From positions 124,001-188,000 of the forward strand of contig JAPFFF010000059.1 of the NCBI GenBank assembly GCA_039105265.1: a stretch of DNA of 64,000 nucleotides. Direction: 5' to 3'. The translations under genes and the position numbers were made by a program. Positions 22,357-33,165 of the stretch are shown here, in pieces; position 1 is the stretch's first letter, and every line of letters starts with the position of its first letter. The stretch comes from Tritrichomonas musculus (lineage: Eukaryota; Parabasalia; Tritrichomonadida; Tritrichomonadidae). Below the pieces are notes generated by a model. That model was not told the DNA's origin, did not search any database, and saw only the letters and a list, made by a program, of their open reading frames with translations.

Positions 22357-23118
22357 TTAAAAAGAATTAAATTTGTCATATAGTCCATCTGGTAATTCAG
22401 ATTCATCAAATAAATCCGAAAAAAATCCAGAACTTGAATTATTGCTAATTTTATTTTCCACATTTTGTTCGATTTTCTTTGGAATATCATTACGATTTTC
22501 TGTATTAATAGTTGAAGTATTATTTGAAACTGGGTTGGTAACCAGTTTTTTATATTTTTTATTTGCATTGGTTGTTTTTGGTAACTTATTTATATAATTG
22601 ACTGAATTTGGCATTATAAACTGATTGATAGGCACAAAAGGCGGAGCAATCGGTGTCATTTGCATATTTTGTCTAACTGACCATGTTATTATTAAATCTG
22701 GTTGATTTTTTAAATAAGGAATGGCTTCTAAGATAATCTTTAACGATTGGTTTTTGTCCTGCAAAACAAACAAGCAAAGTCGTTGCAGTGATCCATTAAT
22801 AGAACTTTTGCACTTGTCAAGTAAGTATGACATTTGCCTAATATTAACGACAATATAGTTTTTATACCAGCAAACGCCACAAATTAGCGATCTTTTCCAT
22901 GAATCTTCCTTTTTCCTTGTAACAAAATAATGAATTGTGGACAATATTTCATTAAATGCTTCAATTCTTCTATTCCTACAATTTCGACAAATATGTGAAG
23001 AGAGTGTATTTTTCAGTTTGCAATAATAATTAAAGTCATCTTTGCTAATAAAATCTTCGATAGGAGTTTTCAAACAAACAAATTTTAAGTTATTATGTTG
23101 TTTTCCTTGTAAATTCAT
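22357..23118 (-). CDS. Initiator-binding domain protein (IBP39-like transcription factor)
   Basis: A 253-residue open frame. Residues about 55-125 match the initiator-binding domain of trichomonad IBP39-type proteins as I recall it: SWKRSLICGVCW (73-84), then NIRQMSYLLDKCKSSINGSL (92-111), a winged-helix recognition region with the KCKSSINGS signature. In T. vaginalis, IBP39 binds the TCA(+1)YWY initiator and recruits RNA polymerase II through a separate C-terminal domain. Here the C-terminal half is short, Asn/Ser/Thr-rich, and ends in an acidic phrase (FSDLFDESELPDGLYDKF) that could be an activation or docking peptide. A Cys cluster (ICRNCRNRR) precedes the domain. It may be one of many paralogues. 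Confidence 0.75.
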   Translation of the reverse strand: MNLQGKQHNNLKFVCLKTPIEDFISKDDFNYYCKLKNTLSSHICRNCRNRRIEAFNEILSTIHYFVTRKKEDSWKRSLICGVCWYKNYIVVNIRQMSYLLDKCKSSINGSLQRLCLFVLQDKNQSLKIILEAIPYLKNQPDLIITWSVRQNMQMTPIAPPFVPINQFIMPNSVNYINKLPKTTNANKKYKKLVTNPVSNNTSTINTENRNDIPKKIEQNVENKISNNSSSGFFSDLFDESELPDGLYDKFNSF

Positions 23119-23843
23119 AGATATTTTTGAAACATCTAATCAATTCCTATTTCAATGGCTGTTAGATTATTTTCACTTTTTCTTAAGAGTAAACAAAAAA
23201 TAAACTTATTATGAAAATTCAATATAAAACTTTATATCTATATCGTACATTTTGGTCACAAATATTATATAAAATTCATTTTTAAATTAAAAAAATGAAA
23301 ATTAAATTAAAAAAATAAATGATAATTTTTTTCTGATTTTCTTTAAAAAAATAAATTAGATCCAAAATAATTAATTTTTTTCTAACACTAAATCAAAGAA
23401 ATATAAATTTTTTAATATATTATAAATAACAATTTATTAATTAATTATTTAAAATAAATAATTTATAATATAAACATTATTTATGGAGATATTCAAAATA
23501 TTAACTATCTATAACTTTTCATGCTATCTCAAATTTTTTTTATTAGTTTGAATTCATTTCTGTTTCCAACTTTTATATCTTTACAGAAAAATAAAAAAGT
23601 TGGAATTTTAAAATTAATAGCATATTTAAATTGAAATTTCAGTTTTTGAAATATTATCATTATTTTTCGTTAATTAGGTAATAAATCATTTCATACTGGT
23701 TTTATTCCTTATAATAATATATTTAATATGGTTTTATTATATTTTATTGATGAACTTTAGTTTCTTTTTGAGATATATTTATATTTTTCAAATAAAAATT
23801 TGAGATATGTTCGATTAAATTGAATTCAATATCTTATATTTGT
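23119..23843. other. AT-rich divergent intergenic region
   Basis: This separates the divergent initiator-binding gene and BspA-like gene and should hold both promoters. I see only A/T-rich sequence apart from the initiator at 23844. Confidence 0.5.
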
Positions 23844-23849
23844 TCACTT
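23844..23849 (+). promoter_or_regulatory. Trichomonad initiator of the BspA-like gene
   Basis: TCACTT, a consensus trichomonad initiator, lies 28 bases before the ATG at 23878. It helps choose that ATG as the start, since the frame also extends 15 bases further up without an ATG. Confidence 0.6.
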
Positions 23850-23877
23850 TTTAATTATTTTTTTGAAATTTAAACGA

Positions 23878-26800
23878 ATGAACGGAAAAGAAAGTTTTAA
23901 GATCTTTTATAATGATTCAGAGTATAAGATTCCATCTGATTTTCCCAAATTATGCAATGTTAATTCTGAAATTTACCAAAGTTTATTAAGCAAAGGTCAA
24001 TATGAAATCAAATCCTACATCACTAATTATACTGTCTATAAATCATTTATTGATCATTGGATAAAAAACAAAACAACATTTATTTATCCATTTAAGATCT
24101 CTGATTATGAATATTTAAGTAATGAATTTGATCAAATGAAAGAGATAATTCAAATAACTCGAAAAAAATATAATGAATATGGTAATAACTCGGATAAATA
24201 TGATCTAATGGTTTTAAATGAACAATTGAAAAAAGAGATTAAAAAACTTCAAAAGATAAAGCTTCAAAAAACAAAAAAATACCAGCAAACTATTTTATCC
24301 TTATTTAGTAACGATAATTTTTACCCAAATTTGCATAATACTTCACTTCGACAAAAATTATCTCTTTCAATTCAAAATAATGATATTGATACTATTAATT
24401 TATGCACGCAAAAAGTAATTCAAATAAACGGTTTGGTATATTCATTAAATAAAAAGAATAAAGAAGCAGCTATAATTGACTGTTCATCCGAAATAAATGG
24501 TATTTTTATTCCTAAATCAATCAAATATGAATTGAATGAATATTTGGTCACAGAAATTAAAAGAGCATTTAAAAGCAAAAAGAACATTAAATCGATTCAA
24601 TTTGGTGATGATTCAGAATTGAAAATAATTGGAGAGGAAGCATTCAGTGGTACTTCAATTGAATTAATTTCAATTCCCAAAAAAGTGACAAAAATTATGT
24701 CAAAATCTTTTAGCAATTGCACAAAATTGAAATCAGTATTTTTTTCAAATCAGTCAGAATTGACCTATATAGGTGAATTTGCTTTTGATCGTACATCAAT
24801 TGAAAAAATATCAATACCAGACAAGGTCAAATCAATTGGCCAAAATTGTTTTGGTCATTGTGGAAAATTGAGAGAAGTCACTTTTTCTGAAGATTCAAAA
24901 CTTCAATGCATCAAACAAAATACTTTTCAATCAAAAGTCATGGAAAGATTCAAAGTGCCACCTCATGTTTTTATAATTAAAACGTATGCATTCAAAAAGT
25001 GTGAAAATTTGAAAGTAATTGAATTTTCTGAAAATTCAAAAATTTTTAGATTAGAAAAAAACTGTTTTAATATGGATTCACTCGAGAGCATTACTCTTCC
25101 CTCCAGAGTTGTTGAGCTTGAAAACGGTTGGTGTGAATATCTAAATAAATTGAATAGCATTCAAATAATTGTGCAAGCTAAAAAAAGGATAGATATTTAT
25201 GCTAATGAATTTATCATTGGCAAATCAAGTCCTTCAAAATCTTGCTTGAATTCAATTATTATTGCTGCCAGGAACATTCAACGTATAACAATTCCGTCAT
25301 TTATAAAGCGTATCTCTTCTTATGCCTTTTACAACTGCTCCGCGCTAGAAAGTGTGACATTTGAAGATAATTCAAAGTTGGAATCCATCGATCAATTTGC
25401 ATTTTCAAATACTAGAATCAAAAGCATAACGATTCCAAAGAATGTGATTGAAATAGGTGGAAATTCTTTTGCCCATAGTTTCTTAGAAAATGTTACTTTT
25501 TCAAAGGATTCAAAATTGAAGTGCATCAATCAAAATGCATTTTGTTTCACTCAATTAAAGTCAGTCAATATTCCACCACATGTCAGACACATTGGACGCT
25601 TTGCCTTTTGCGGTTGTGACAAACTTTTGAGTGTCGTTTTTGATGTGAATTCTGAAATTGAGACAATTGAATACAGAGCATTCGATCAGACCAATTTGGA
25701 AAGCATCACACTTCCAACAAGCATCAAAAAAGTGCAATCATCTGCTTTCTCAAAATGCAATAATTTAAAAAGTGTCACTTTTTCAGAGCCTTCACAAATT
25801 AAAATTATTGAAAATCAGCTTTTTTCATACTCTTCATTGAAGTCTTTCACAATTCCATCAAGCGTTGTTTCGCTTGAAAGTGAATGGCATGATTCATTGA
25901 ATTTAAAAGAATTCAATGTTCATTCTGACAACAAGTTTTTTGCTAAATTTCATGATGATTTCATTTTGGCTAAATCGAAACAAGAAAACGATGTTTTTGG
26001 CGTCCTTGTCTATGCGAACAAAAGTATTAAAAAGGCTGTCATTCCGTCATTTGTTAAAGAAATTGCACCTTCTTCATTCATTCACTGCGAGTTGCTTGAA
26101 TCTATTGAATTCTCTGAAAATTCGCAATTGAGAACAATTGGCAGTAAGGCATTCCAGTTCACATTTATTCGTGATGTTTCATTTCCAGCGAGCCTCGTCA
26201 AAATTGAAGAATTCTCGTTTTCAAATTGTATAAATCTTGAGAATGTAACTTTTTCAGAAGACTCAGAATTGAAATACATTGGGGAGGGAGCATTTTCTGA
26301 ATCAAAAATAAAAATGTTCACTCTTCCATCAAATGTTGAGTACATTGGAGGTTATGCTTTCAATTCTTGTCCTGTTATTCAAAAAGTGGATTTTTCTGAG
26401 CATTCAAAAATTGAATCATTTGAAAGTAGTTTGTTTCAATATTCTTCTTTGAGTACCCTTGTTATTCCACCAAAATTAAAGGAATTAAAATATGAGTGGT
26501 GCGTTTGTGCAGATAATTTAACCGACATTTTTGTTTCTCCTTTGAATAAAAATTTCATTTTTTATGAGAATAAATTCTTGCTTGGAAAATCAGATCCAAA
26601 CAATGATATTTATGACATTTTATATTTTGCACGTCGTGATATTGAATTTGCATTGATTCCCTCGTTTGTCACCAAAATCTCAAATAACTCATTCATGAAT
26701 TGCAAGAAGCTTCGTAAAATCGAATTTCAAAGAGATTCAAAACTGAAAATTATTTGTGATTCTGCATTCATAAACAATGGATTCGAGTCAATAACGATTC

Positions 26801-27120
26801 CACGACATGTTGTTGAGATTGAGAAATTTGCATTTGCATCGAGTAAGCTTAAACGTGTCACTTTTCAAGATAATTCTGAGTTGAAATGCATCCAGGAATT
26901 TGCTTTCGATTATTTAAAACTTTCCTCGATCATCCTTCCAAGTGAAGTGGCAAAAATTATCGATGCTTTTACCCAATGTGATGATCTTAGCATTGTTGAA
27001 ATTGATGAGAATTCAAAACTAAAAGCATTTGATTTTGGTGGAACTTTTTTACTGAATGGAATTGTGATGGTGCCTGCAAAGTTGGTAAAATCATTTCAAG
27101 CACATTCTAGTTTTATATAA
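23878..27120 (+). CDS. BspA-like leucine-rich repeat protein
   Basis: An intact 1080-residue protein. Residues 1-100 (FKIFYNDSEYKIPSDFPKLC...) resemble a degenerate BTB-like N-terminal module, and residues about 105-145 are a Lys/Gln-rich probable coiled coil. From about residue 210 to the end it is LRR_5/BspA repeats of about 23 residues, such as GEEAFSGTSIELISIPKKV and KSVTFSEPSQIKIIENQLFS. Three or four linker modules of the type NEFIIGKSSPSKSCLNSIII interrupt the repeats. No signal peptide or membrane anchor is seen, so a cytosolic place or unconventional export is likely. BspA-like proteins are linked to adhesion in bacteria and trichomonads. It is convergent with the surface protein gene, with only 56 bases between stops. 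Stop and TAAA overlap. Confidence 0.93.
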   Translation: MNGKESFKIFYNDSEYKIPSDFPKLCNVNSEIYQSLLSKGQYEIKSYITNYTVYKSFIDHWIKNKTTFIYPFKISDYEYLSNEFDQMKEIIQITRKKYNEYGNNSDKYDLMVLNEQLKKEIKKLQKIKLQKTKKYQQTILSLFSNDNFYPNLHNTSLRQKLSLSIQNNDIDTINLCTQKVIQINGLVYSLNKKNKEAAIIDCSSEINGIFIPKSIKYELNEYLVTEIKRAFKSKKNIKSIQFGDDSELKIIGEEAFSGTSIELISIPKKVTKIMSKSFSNCTKLKSVFFSNQSELTYIGEFAFDRTSIEKISIPDKVKSIGQNCFGHCGKLREVTFSEDSKLQCIKQNTFQSKVMERFKVPPHVFIIKTYAFKKCENLKVIEFSENSKIFRLEKNCFNMDSLESITLPSRVVELENGWCEYLNKLNSIQIIVQAKKRIDIYANEFIIGKSSPSKSCLNSIIIAARNIQRITIPSFIKRISSYAFYNCSALESVTFEDNSKLESIDQFAFSNTRIKSITIPKNVIEIGGNSFAHSFLENVTFSKDSKLKCINQNAFCFTQLKSVNIPPHVRHIGRFAFCGCDKLLSVVFDVNSEIETIEYRAFDQTNLESITLPTSIKKVQSSAFSKCNNLKSVTFSEPSQIKIIENQLFSYSSLKSFTIPSSVVSLESEWHDSLNLKEFNVHSDNKFFAKFHDDFILAKSKQENDVFGVLVYANKSIKKAVIPSFVKEIAPSSFIHCELLESIEFSENSQLRTIGSKAFQFTFIRDVSFPASLVKIEEFSFSNCINLENVTFSEDSELKYIGEGAFSESKIKMFTLPSNVEYIGGYAFNSCPVIQKVDFSEHSKIESFESSLFQYSSLSTLVIPPKLKELKYEWCVCADNLTDIFVSPLNKNFIFYENKFLLGKSDPNNDIYDILYFARRDIEFALIPSFVTKISNNSFMNCKKLRKIEFQRDSKLKIICDSAFINNGFESITIPRHVVEIEKFAFASSKLKRVTFQDNSELKCIQEFAFDYLKLSSIILPSEVAKIIDAFTQCDDLSIVEIDENSKLKAFDFGGTFLLNGIVMVPAKLVKSFQAHSSFI

Positions 27121-27176
27121 AAAAAAAAAAGTTGGTATTTCAAACATATTTAATTTTTTTTTATTTATTTATTTGT

Positions 27177-30100
27177 TTAAATTTCCATGTCATCTGTTTC
27201 TTCATTTACCAAAGGCATGTGATCATCTCTCTTGCGTTTCATTAAGTAGATTGTCACACCAATAACGGCTGCGACAATAACAATGCAGGCGATAACAATT
27301 CCAGCAATTCCACCAGCGCCTATTTTGCCTTTCTTTTTCTCATTTTCGTGATTTTCATCAGCTGTAATTGAAAGAACTCTCAATCCTTCAATATCAGAGC
27401 ATTTTGCATCTATTTTCCCATGTTTTCCACTTTTGAATACAATTTTATAGGTCAGCGCTTCACAGTTCTCAAATTTTTCAGAAGAAAGAAGTGGCAAATC
27501 AACGACGTTGATTGGATCGTTTGAAGACAGGATGATTTCGGAAGGAACAGAATTCAATGACCTTTCAAAATATATAAATGGAGTCTCATCTTCTGAATAA
27601 GTTTTAACTTTTTGAATGATCAATTCGATTTTTGAATTTTCAGAAAAATTCGAATTTGAATTGAACTTTGATATTGAATTGTCATGAACAGACAAAGTTC
27701 CTTCAATTTCAACATTAGTGAAACTTGCTTCAGATGACTGCGAAACAGCCACAGTCTCCTTCACTCTCACTTTAGGCGCTGCTGCTTCATCAAAGAGCTT
27801 CATGTTCGCCTTGCTAGATTGACTTCTGGCTGCTGTGACTGAGAAAGACGATCTTCTTGACATCAGCAAAGATGTGAAGGAGACAAGAGTGACGGTTGGA
27901 GGCAAAACTATGGAGAAATCACCCCGACGGTTATTGACTTCTCTCAATGAGAACTGAGATATTTGAATGTCTTTTTGGTCGGTCTGCGGTGAAGTGATCA
28001 GTATGTACTGAGGCTTGCCGGAGATGTTGTTCATGAAGCTGACTGGATTGTCACTTTTTTGAAGGTGAACGGTTGGATTGTTGGCAGATGTGATTCCGAT
28101 GTTTGAGTGCGACACTTCCTTGCCAATTGTGATGGTCGATGAAGGATGTGCCGCAACGAAGTAGAGAGGATTCGCTGCTGTGAAGCTGCCACTCTCTGTG
28201 ATTGTGATTGCCGTTTGCGTGAAGGTGATCGTGTTGATCGTCGTGGGCGACTTGCTGAGCGGTTTCTCGCTCTTTTCTTGGCCTGTTTCTTGTGAAACGA
28301 AGCCATCGCTTGTCAGCTCAAATGATGACGATGTGGAATCTGTGTTCTCAACTGGAAGCTCTGGAATGTCATCTTCAATAGGTGACTCTGCTGATGGCGT
28401 TGCAGCATCGGTAATGGTAGTGACTTCACTTGTTGGACTGTCATCATCACTTTTTGAGGAAGAAAGGACTGCTTCTGGCTCATCTTTATCCCCTTTATTG
28501 TGTGAACTTTCACCGAGCTCCTCGCTGGTTTTGGAAGATGTAAAATCTAGGTCTGACTCATCTTTATTGTCTTCACTTGATGATCTATTTCCAATGTCTT
28601 CATCTTTGCTTTCACTGCTAATTGAGAGATCGCTTATTAACTCATCACTTGCAGAAGACAGTCCAGCTTGTGATTGAGATCCACTTTCTTCTGTTGAGTT
28701 GAATGGATAGTGAATGATATTTGACTCAATATGGCTGCAGTTTCCTGATCCAATTTGAACTTTGTTATCATTAAACGTATAGACATTCAAAAAGAAGTTT
28801 TCCACTGCATCTGGCTGGCAAGTGAAATTAATTGTAATCTCAGTCGTCGTATTGTCGATGACGCAGTTTGCCTGCGTGAGTGAGTCATCGTAACGACTGA
28901 ATATCACTTCATGATTTGATTCAGACGATCCATGAATCAAGAAATAAGACTTAGAAGGAACAACTCCAGGGAAAGAGCAATCGCACGAATTATAGTTATT
29001 CATGTCAGCATTTAAATAAACAGTATTTTTACAAACAGAAATGATGTAGTCTTTATTTTGCAAGTCCGTGAAAAGCTCATAAACAATGTTTTCAATACGA
29101 TCGTAATACATTTCCAATCCTGAGTACTGATGACTCTTAATGCAATGAATTCTCAACACGTCTATTTTTACGTTGTATTTGCTCGACTCTTCAGAAGGGA
29201 ACAAAGAAGGAGCGTCAACAGCAACCAGCTCTTTGAAATGGAACAATTTTGTCGTGTTTTCAAATTTTAATCCAACTTGATTCAGCAGCAACGACTTGAT
29301 ATTTGATGTATCAATTTCATATGACAAAGAAACAAACTGGTACCAGTCATCCCGCATTCGGTACAATTGGACTTGGTCGACTTGGTCAGAAGGAATTTCT
29401 TGGAACTTAATTTTGCTGGTCTCAGAAAGTATTAGTCTCAAATATTGATACTTTTTTTCTGCATCAGCTTTAATCAAATCAATCAAATAAGAGAATTCTT
29501 TTTCTGTTCGTGTTGTGATATAAATCTCATCCTCACTAATCGAGAGATCGCCAAGTTGATTGCACACGTCACTGTTGTAGCAATTCACAATTTTGTCTTG
29601 CTCGCAGCCTGCTGGAATTTGTGACAAAAGGCTCATTTGAATGTTGGAAACAGACACTCTCACCTTGCTGTTTATTGACTTATAAACAACATTGCTGCCA
29701 TCATATATACTGATTGCTATCGAGCCTTCTGTTTCATTGGACAATTGTGACCAGCTGTCTGAAATGGAAATCGGAAATATCGCTCCGTAACTATCATCAG
29801 CACATAAAAAAATAAGAGACAATTTAAAAGGATTTGGCACTTTTGTATCAAAAGTGATTTGATGAGGTGAATCTCCAACGGTTATAAAAAATATCATCAT
29901 ACTTTTTGAATTGGTTCTGACACCGAGGCATTCAATTTCATCCTCAAAAATTGAAAGGTTTACATCATCATTACTGATGTCAACATTTTGAATGCTCGTC
30001 ATCGATTCATGAGTGAAACCGTCACCTGTGTAACCGCCGTTATCGGTCAGTACCAAATCTTGAACAGTGCAATTGAATTCGAAGTTGATGATGCAATTCC

Positions 30101-31790
30101 AGATGTTGACCGTTAAATATTCAACGCTAGGAAGAGATATCAAATTGACTTTTGTGAGGCTTGTTCTATCGTCTCCTCCATAGAAGATGATGTTGTTGAA
30201 CGAGTCAGCAGACAAGTGGCTCTCTAAATCAAAGCTTTGCTCACTGAACCTTGCATCAAAAACAAGTCCAACATCAACAATGCTTTGATGCCTGTCAAGA
30301 AAGTCGTACAAATTCGAAATAACATCAGAAACATTGTCGCCTTGAATGCGAACCCGCAAATATTCTGACTCTTGAAGATGTGGAATGTGGCATTCTTCAA
30401 GGCCTAAGCAAAATGAGTACGAAGTGTGACTGTCTGTGTTGTCATCCAAAATATTCATCTGCAAATCGTAGTGAGTGTAACGCAAGAATGAGTCGGTGGT
30501 TGATATGGACAGATCATTTGAATAGAAGGTAATTTTCTTCTCTGCGTATTTGGCATCGTTCCAACCTGATATTTCAATCAATATTTGGTCGCAATTTACA
30601 ATTCTCATATCAAAAAGTTGGTCAACATCGGTGCCCGGCTTGATGCTGATTTTGTTGCGGTTTGGATTCTTCTGGTCGGTGATGTAAATCAATCTTTCTT
30701 TGGAATCCAGGTTGGGAATTGTAGAAATAATTGAACTGTCACTTTTTGAGATGTCTATCGTTTCCTTGTTGACGGTTAAAATGAGATCACCATTTGATTC
30801 AAAATCAGGGAAAATGTCAAAAACAGAGGTATAGATTCCTGTGATTTTCTGAAATGGTGATTCACCACTGTCACTTTTTCTATACTCGCGAGTTGCGTCT
30901 ACTGAAAAAGTGCCAACATCAGGAAATACGTTATTTGTATCCTTCACAAAAACTTCATCAACTGAAAACCGCAAAGACTCATCATTTTCCTTGTTTGTAA
31001 ACTGGACATTTTCAACGATGAATTGTGGAAAATTGCCTGAAAAACTAAAAAGGTCAAATTTACTCGGGGTGCCCTGAATCAGGCCAATGAACTCGAGTTT
31101 CGGTTTTTCTTCGAAAAACGAAAATTCACTCCAGTCAATGTATGGAAGCTCGTCAACTGTTTCTATTTTTGTTAGTAAGAGCCTTAATTTAGTTGATTTT
31201 TCAAAAATCGATGAAATTTTATTCAAAAAGTGGAAATTTTTGGCAGTTAAGTAATTTTCATTTTCTTCAACTGAATATTGTGAGCATTGATCGCTGTAAT
31301 AACAAATTGTGATTGATTTTCGTTGTTCTTCCGGTAGTATTTGCGCTATTATTTTATTGTCATCGATTGAAAAGGCTTTGATATTAACGTTTGATGGTAG
31401 TATATATGATAAATCAATATTTGTATGGAATGTGAAATTGACGATATTTTGTACATTCCAAGTATCAGCAAAACAAATATTCATTGAGTTTTCTATATTT
31501 CCTGATTTTTTCAAAAATAAATCTAAGTTATTTGGTGTTTGAGTGATGGTACTTATTACTAATTGTAGATATTCTTTTTGACCTAGAATGACATCAATAT
31601 TTAAATAAACAGTTCCATTTATAATTGTATTTTTTGAAAATATTGTATTATAATCACTTTGACCTGATTTTGATTGATTAATAATTACTCCCTCATCAGT
31701 TAAAATAAGATAATATGTATAAATACTTAAATCTATTGTACAATCAGGATTTGAAAATCCCAATATAAAAAAGAAGAAAAAGATAAACAT
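27177..31790 (-). CDS. Large type I membrane surface protein
   Basis: An intact 1537-residue frame. The N-terminus MFIFFFFFILGFSNPDC is a signal peptide. The ectodomain holds at least three diverged internal repeats that start with a short Cys pair (CYYSDQCSQ, CLGLEECHI, CYNSDVCNQ) followed by beta-rich segments such as LRVRIQGDNVSDVISNLYDF. Residues about 1100-1250 are a Ser/Asp/Glu/Thr-rich stalk likely to be glycosylated. Near the C-terminus GAGGIAGIVIACIVIVAAVI is a membrane span, followed by a KRKRDD stop-transfer and a tail ending TDDMEI. The anchor closely resembles that of the surface protein at 59109. I recognise no catalytic domain; adhesion or host contact is plausible. The base composition is richer in G/C than the flanks, especially the stalk. 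Confidence 0.9.
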   Translation of the reverse strand: MFIFFFFFILGFSNPDCTIDLSIYTYYLILTDEGVIINQSKSGQSDYNTIFSKNTIINGTVYLNIDVILGQKEYLQLVISTITQTPNNLDLFLKKSGNIENSMNICFADTWNVQNIVNFTFHTNIDLSYILPSNVNIKAFSIDDNKIIAQILPEEQRKSITICYYSDQCSQYSVEENENYLTAKNFHFLNKISSIFEKSTKLRLLLTKIETVDELPYIDWSEFSFFEEKPKLEFIGLIQGTPSKFDLFSFSGNFPQFIVENVQFTNKENDESLRFSVDEVFVKDTNNVFPDVGTFSVDATREYRKSDSGESPFQKITGIYTSVFDIFPDFESNGDLILTVNKETIDISKSDSSIISTIPNLDSKERLIYITDQKNPNRNKISIKPGTDVDQLFDMRIVNCDQILIEISGWNDAKYAEKKITFYSNDLSISTTDSFLRYTHYDLQMNILDDNTDSHTSYSFCLGLEECHIPHLQESEYLRVRIQGDNVSDVISNLYDFLDRHQSIVDVGLVFDARFSEQSFDLESHLSADSFNNIIFYGGDDRTSLTKVNLISLPSVEYLTVNIWNCIINFEFNCTVQDLVLTDNGGYTGDGFTHESMTSIQNVDISNDDVNLSIFEDEIECLGVRTNSKSMMIFFITVGDSPHQITFDTKVPNPFKLSLIFLCADDSYGAIFPISISDSWSQLSNETEGSIAISIYDGSNVVYKSINSKVRVSVSNIQMSLLSQIPAGCEQDKIVNCYNSDVCNQLGDLSISEDEIYITTRTEKEFSYLIDLIKADAEKKYQYLRLILSETSKIKFQEIPSDQVDQVQLYRMRDDWYQFVSLSYEIDTSNIKSLLLNQVGLKFENTTKLFHFKELVAVDAPSLFPSEESSKYNVKIDVLRIHCIKSHQYSGLEMYYDRIENIVYELFTDLQNKDYIISVCKNTVYLNADMNNYNSCDCSFPGVVPSKSYFLIHGSSESNHEVIFSRYDDSLTQANCVIDNTTTEITINFTCQPDAVENFFLNVYTFNDNKVQIGSGNCSHIESNIIHYPFNSTEESGSQSQAGLSSASDELISDLSISSESKDEDIGNRSSSEDNKDESDLDFTSSKTSEELGESSHNKGDKDEPEAVLSSSKSDDDSPTSEVTTITDAATPSAESPIEDDIPELPVENTDSTSSSFELTSDGFVSQETGQEKSEKPLSKSPTTINTITFTQTAITITESGSFTAANPLYFVAAHPSSTITIGKEVSHSNIGITSANNPTVHLQKSDNPVSFMNNISGKPQYILITSPQTDQKDIQISQFSLREVNNRRGDFSIVLPPTVTLVSFTSLLMSRRSSFSVTAARSQSSKANMKLFDEAAAPKVRVKETVAVSQSSEASFTNVEIEGTLSVHDNSISKFNSNSNFSENSKIELIIQKVKTYSEDETPFIYFERSLNSVPSEIILSSNDPINVVDLPLLSSEKFENCEALTYKIVFKSGKHGKIDAKCSDIEGLRVLSITADENHENEKKKGKIGAGGIAGIVIACIVIVAAVIGVTIYLMKRKRDDHMPLVNEETDDMEI

Positions 31791-32022
31791 GAAAAATATT
31801 TTTTCCTCTCAAAAAAAATTATCTTCAATTCAAAAAGATTACTCTGAAATTCAAACTGCACATTTATTTATTTCAAAAGTTTTTATAAAAAAAAAAAAAT
31901 AAATAACTTTAATTAAATATTATAATATTAATATATTAAAGATGTCAAAATCAACCTCGTCATGAAAACGTTTATTTCAACACAAAATATCAGTTAAATA
32001 AACAAGAGAAAAAAAATTAAAG

Positions 32023-32962
32023 ATGATACAAAAAGCAAAGAAAGAAAAGAAAGTTAAGAAAGTCCTACCGAATCAAAACTATATCCAGATATATGAAGAT
32101 CAACACAAAATTACACCAGAAGAGTTTATTTGTTATTCAGCCAAGAAATCATTGTCTCAGGAACAAAAAGAACAATTAATTGAAGAGTTAAAGCAAGAAC
32201 ACACAGAAGATGTAAATCAAAAAAAATTTTTTTTTTAATTTTCAAGAATTATTTTCCAAAATAATAGCTTTTAAATGTATTTGGATTTTATTACTCATTG
32301 CAATGTTAGTTTTATGTTTGATACTGCTATGGAATACAATTGTTACATCATATTACAGTAAAAATGCAATATATGGTGATCCAAAATATATGTATAAGTA
32401 TTATCAAAGACTTTATCAAGGAAAAGGTGTCGAAATGAGTAAAAAAGAAGCCATGAGATATTTAAAAAAATCAGCTGATCAAGGCGATGATATAGCTCTT
32501 TATGAATATGGTCGTGCATTATTACTTGGAAATGGTATTGCCATCAATAAAAAAGAGGCTGCTAAATATTTAAAAAATGGAGCTTTAAAAGGAAATGTTG
32601 ATTCTTTGTTTTTATATGGATTAATGCTGAGAGATGGAAATGGAATAGACAAAGATAAAAAGTCTGCAGCATAATATTTCAGATATGATGCAAATAATGG
32701 GCATGCAGAATCAATGTTCTCATATGAAGAAATGTTAGCAACAGGTGATGAAATACAAATTAATAAAAAAGAAGCAAAAAAATATTATAAAAAAGCAGCA
32801 GATAATGGTCATGTTAAATCAATGATAAATTACGCTTTACTTAATATGAAAGATAATGACGAATTTAATGCAAATAGAAAAGAATCTCAAAAATACTTTC
32901 AAATGGCTGCAGATAAAGGTAACATGTTGGCAAGACAATATCTTATTACTGAAGAATTTTAA
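32023..32962 (+). pseudogene. Membrane protein with Sel1-like repeats, broken gene
   Basis: Three frames make one gene. 32023-32238 encodes a Lys/Glu-rich cytosolic N-terminus. A homopolymer (AAAAAATTTTTTTTTT) marks a one-base frameshift, after which the frame holds a membrane span (CIWILLLIAMLVLCLILLW) and Sel1 repeats: YYQRLYQGKGVEMSKKEAMR, ADQGDDIALYEYGRALLLGN and following. One TAA at 32672 interrupts the repeats, which resume in the same frame to 32962. Two lesions only, one in a homopolymer, so a sequencing or assembly error is possible. Sel1 repeats are protein-protein scaffolds; the intact protein would be a single-pass membrane adaptor. Confidence 0.8.
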
Positions 32963-33064
32963 TAATATGAAAAATAACTTTTTCTAAAGAATTCATTAAA
33001 TGACATTTATTAAATAAATATTTTATTTTTGAATATGTGACAAACATTTTTTGATGTGAAGTTT

Positions 33065-33165
33065 CAAATCTCCATTCTTCACTTAACTATTTTTAACGTA
33101 ACTTTTTTAAGTAGGGAGATTTGTAATTTGCTCCAAATCTCCTTACTTCACTTAACTTTTTATAA
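33065..33165. repeat. Short direct and inverted repeats
   Basis: CAAATCTCC followed by an ACTTCACTTAAC-type phrase occurs at about 33065 and 33137, and GGGAGATTTG in inverted orientation at about 33118. It resembles the end of a small decayed foldback element. Confidence 0.5.

Noticed and set aside
28031-28677. Ser-rich and basic frames opposite and beside the surface protein stalk
   Set aside because: They mirror the Ser/Asp-rich codons of the real minus-strand gene and have no domain or initiator.
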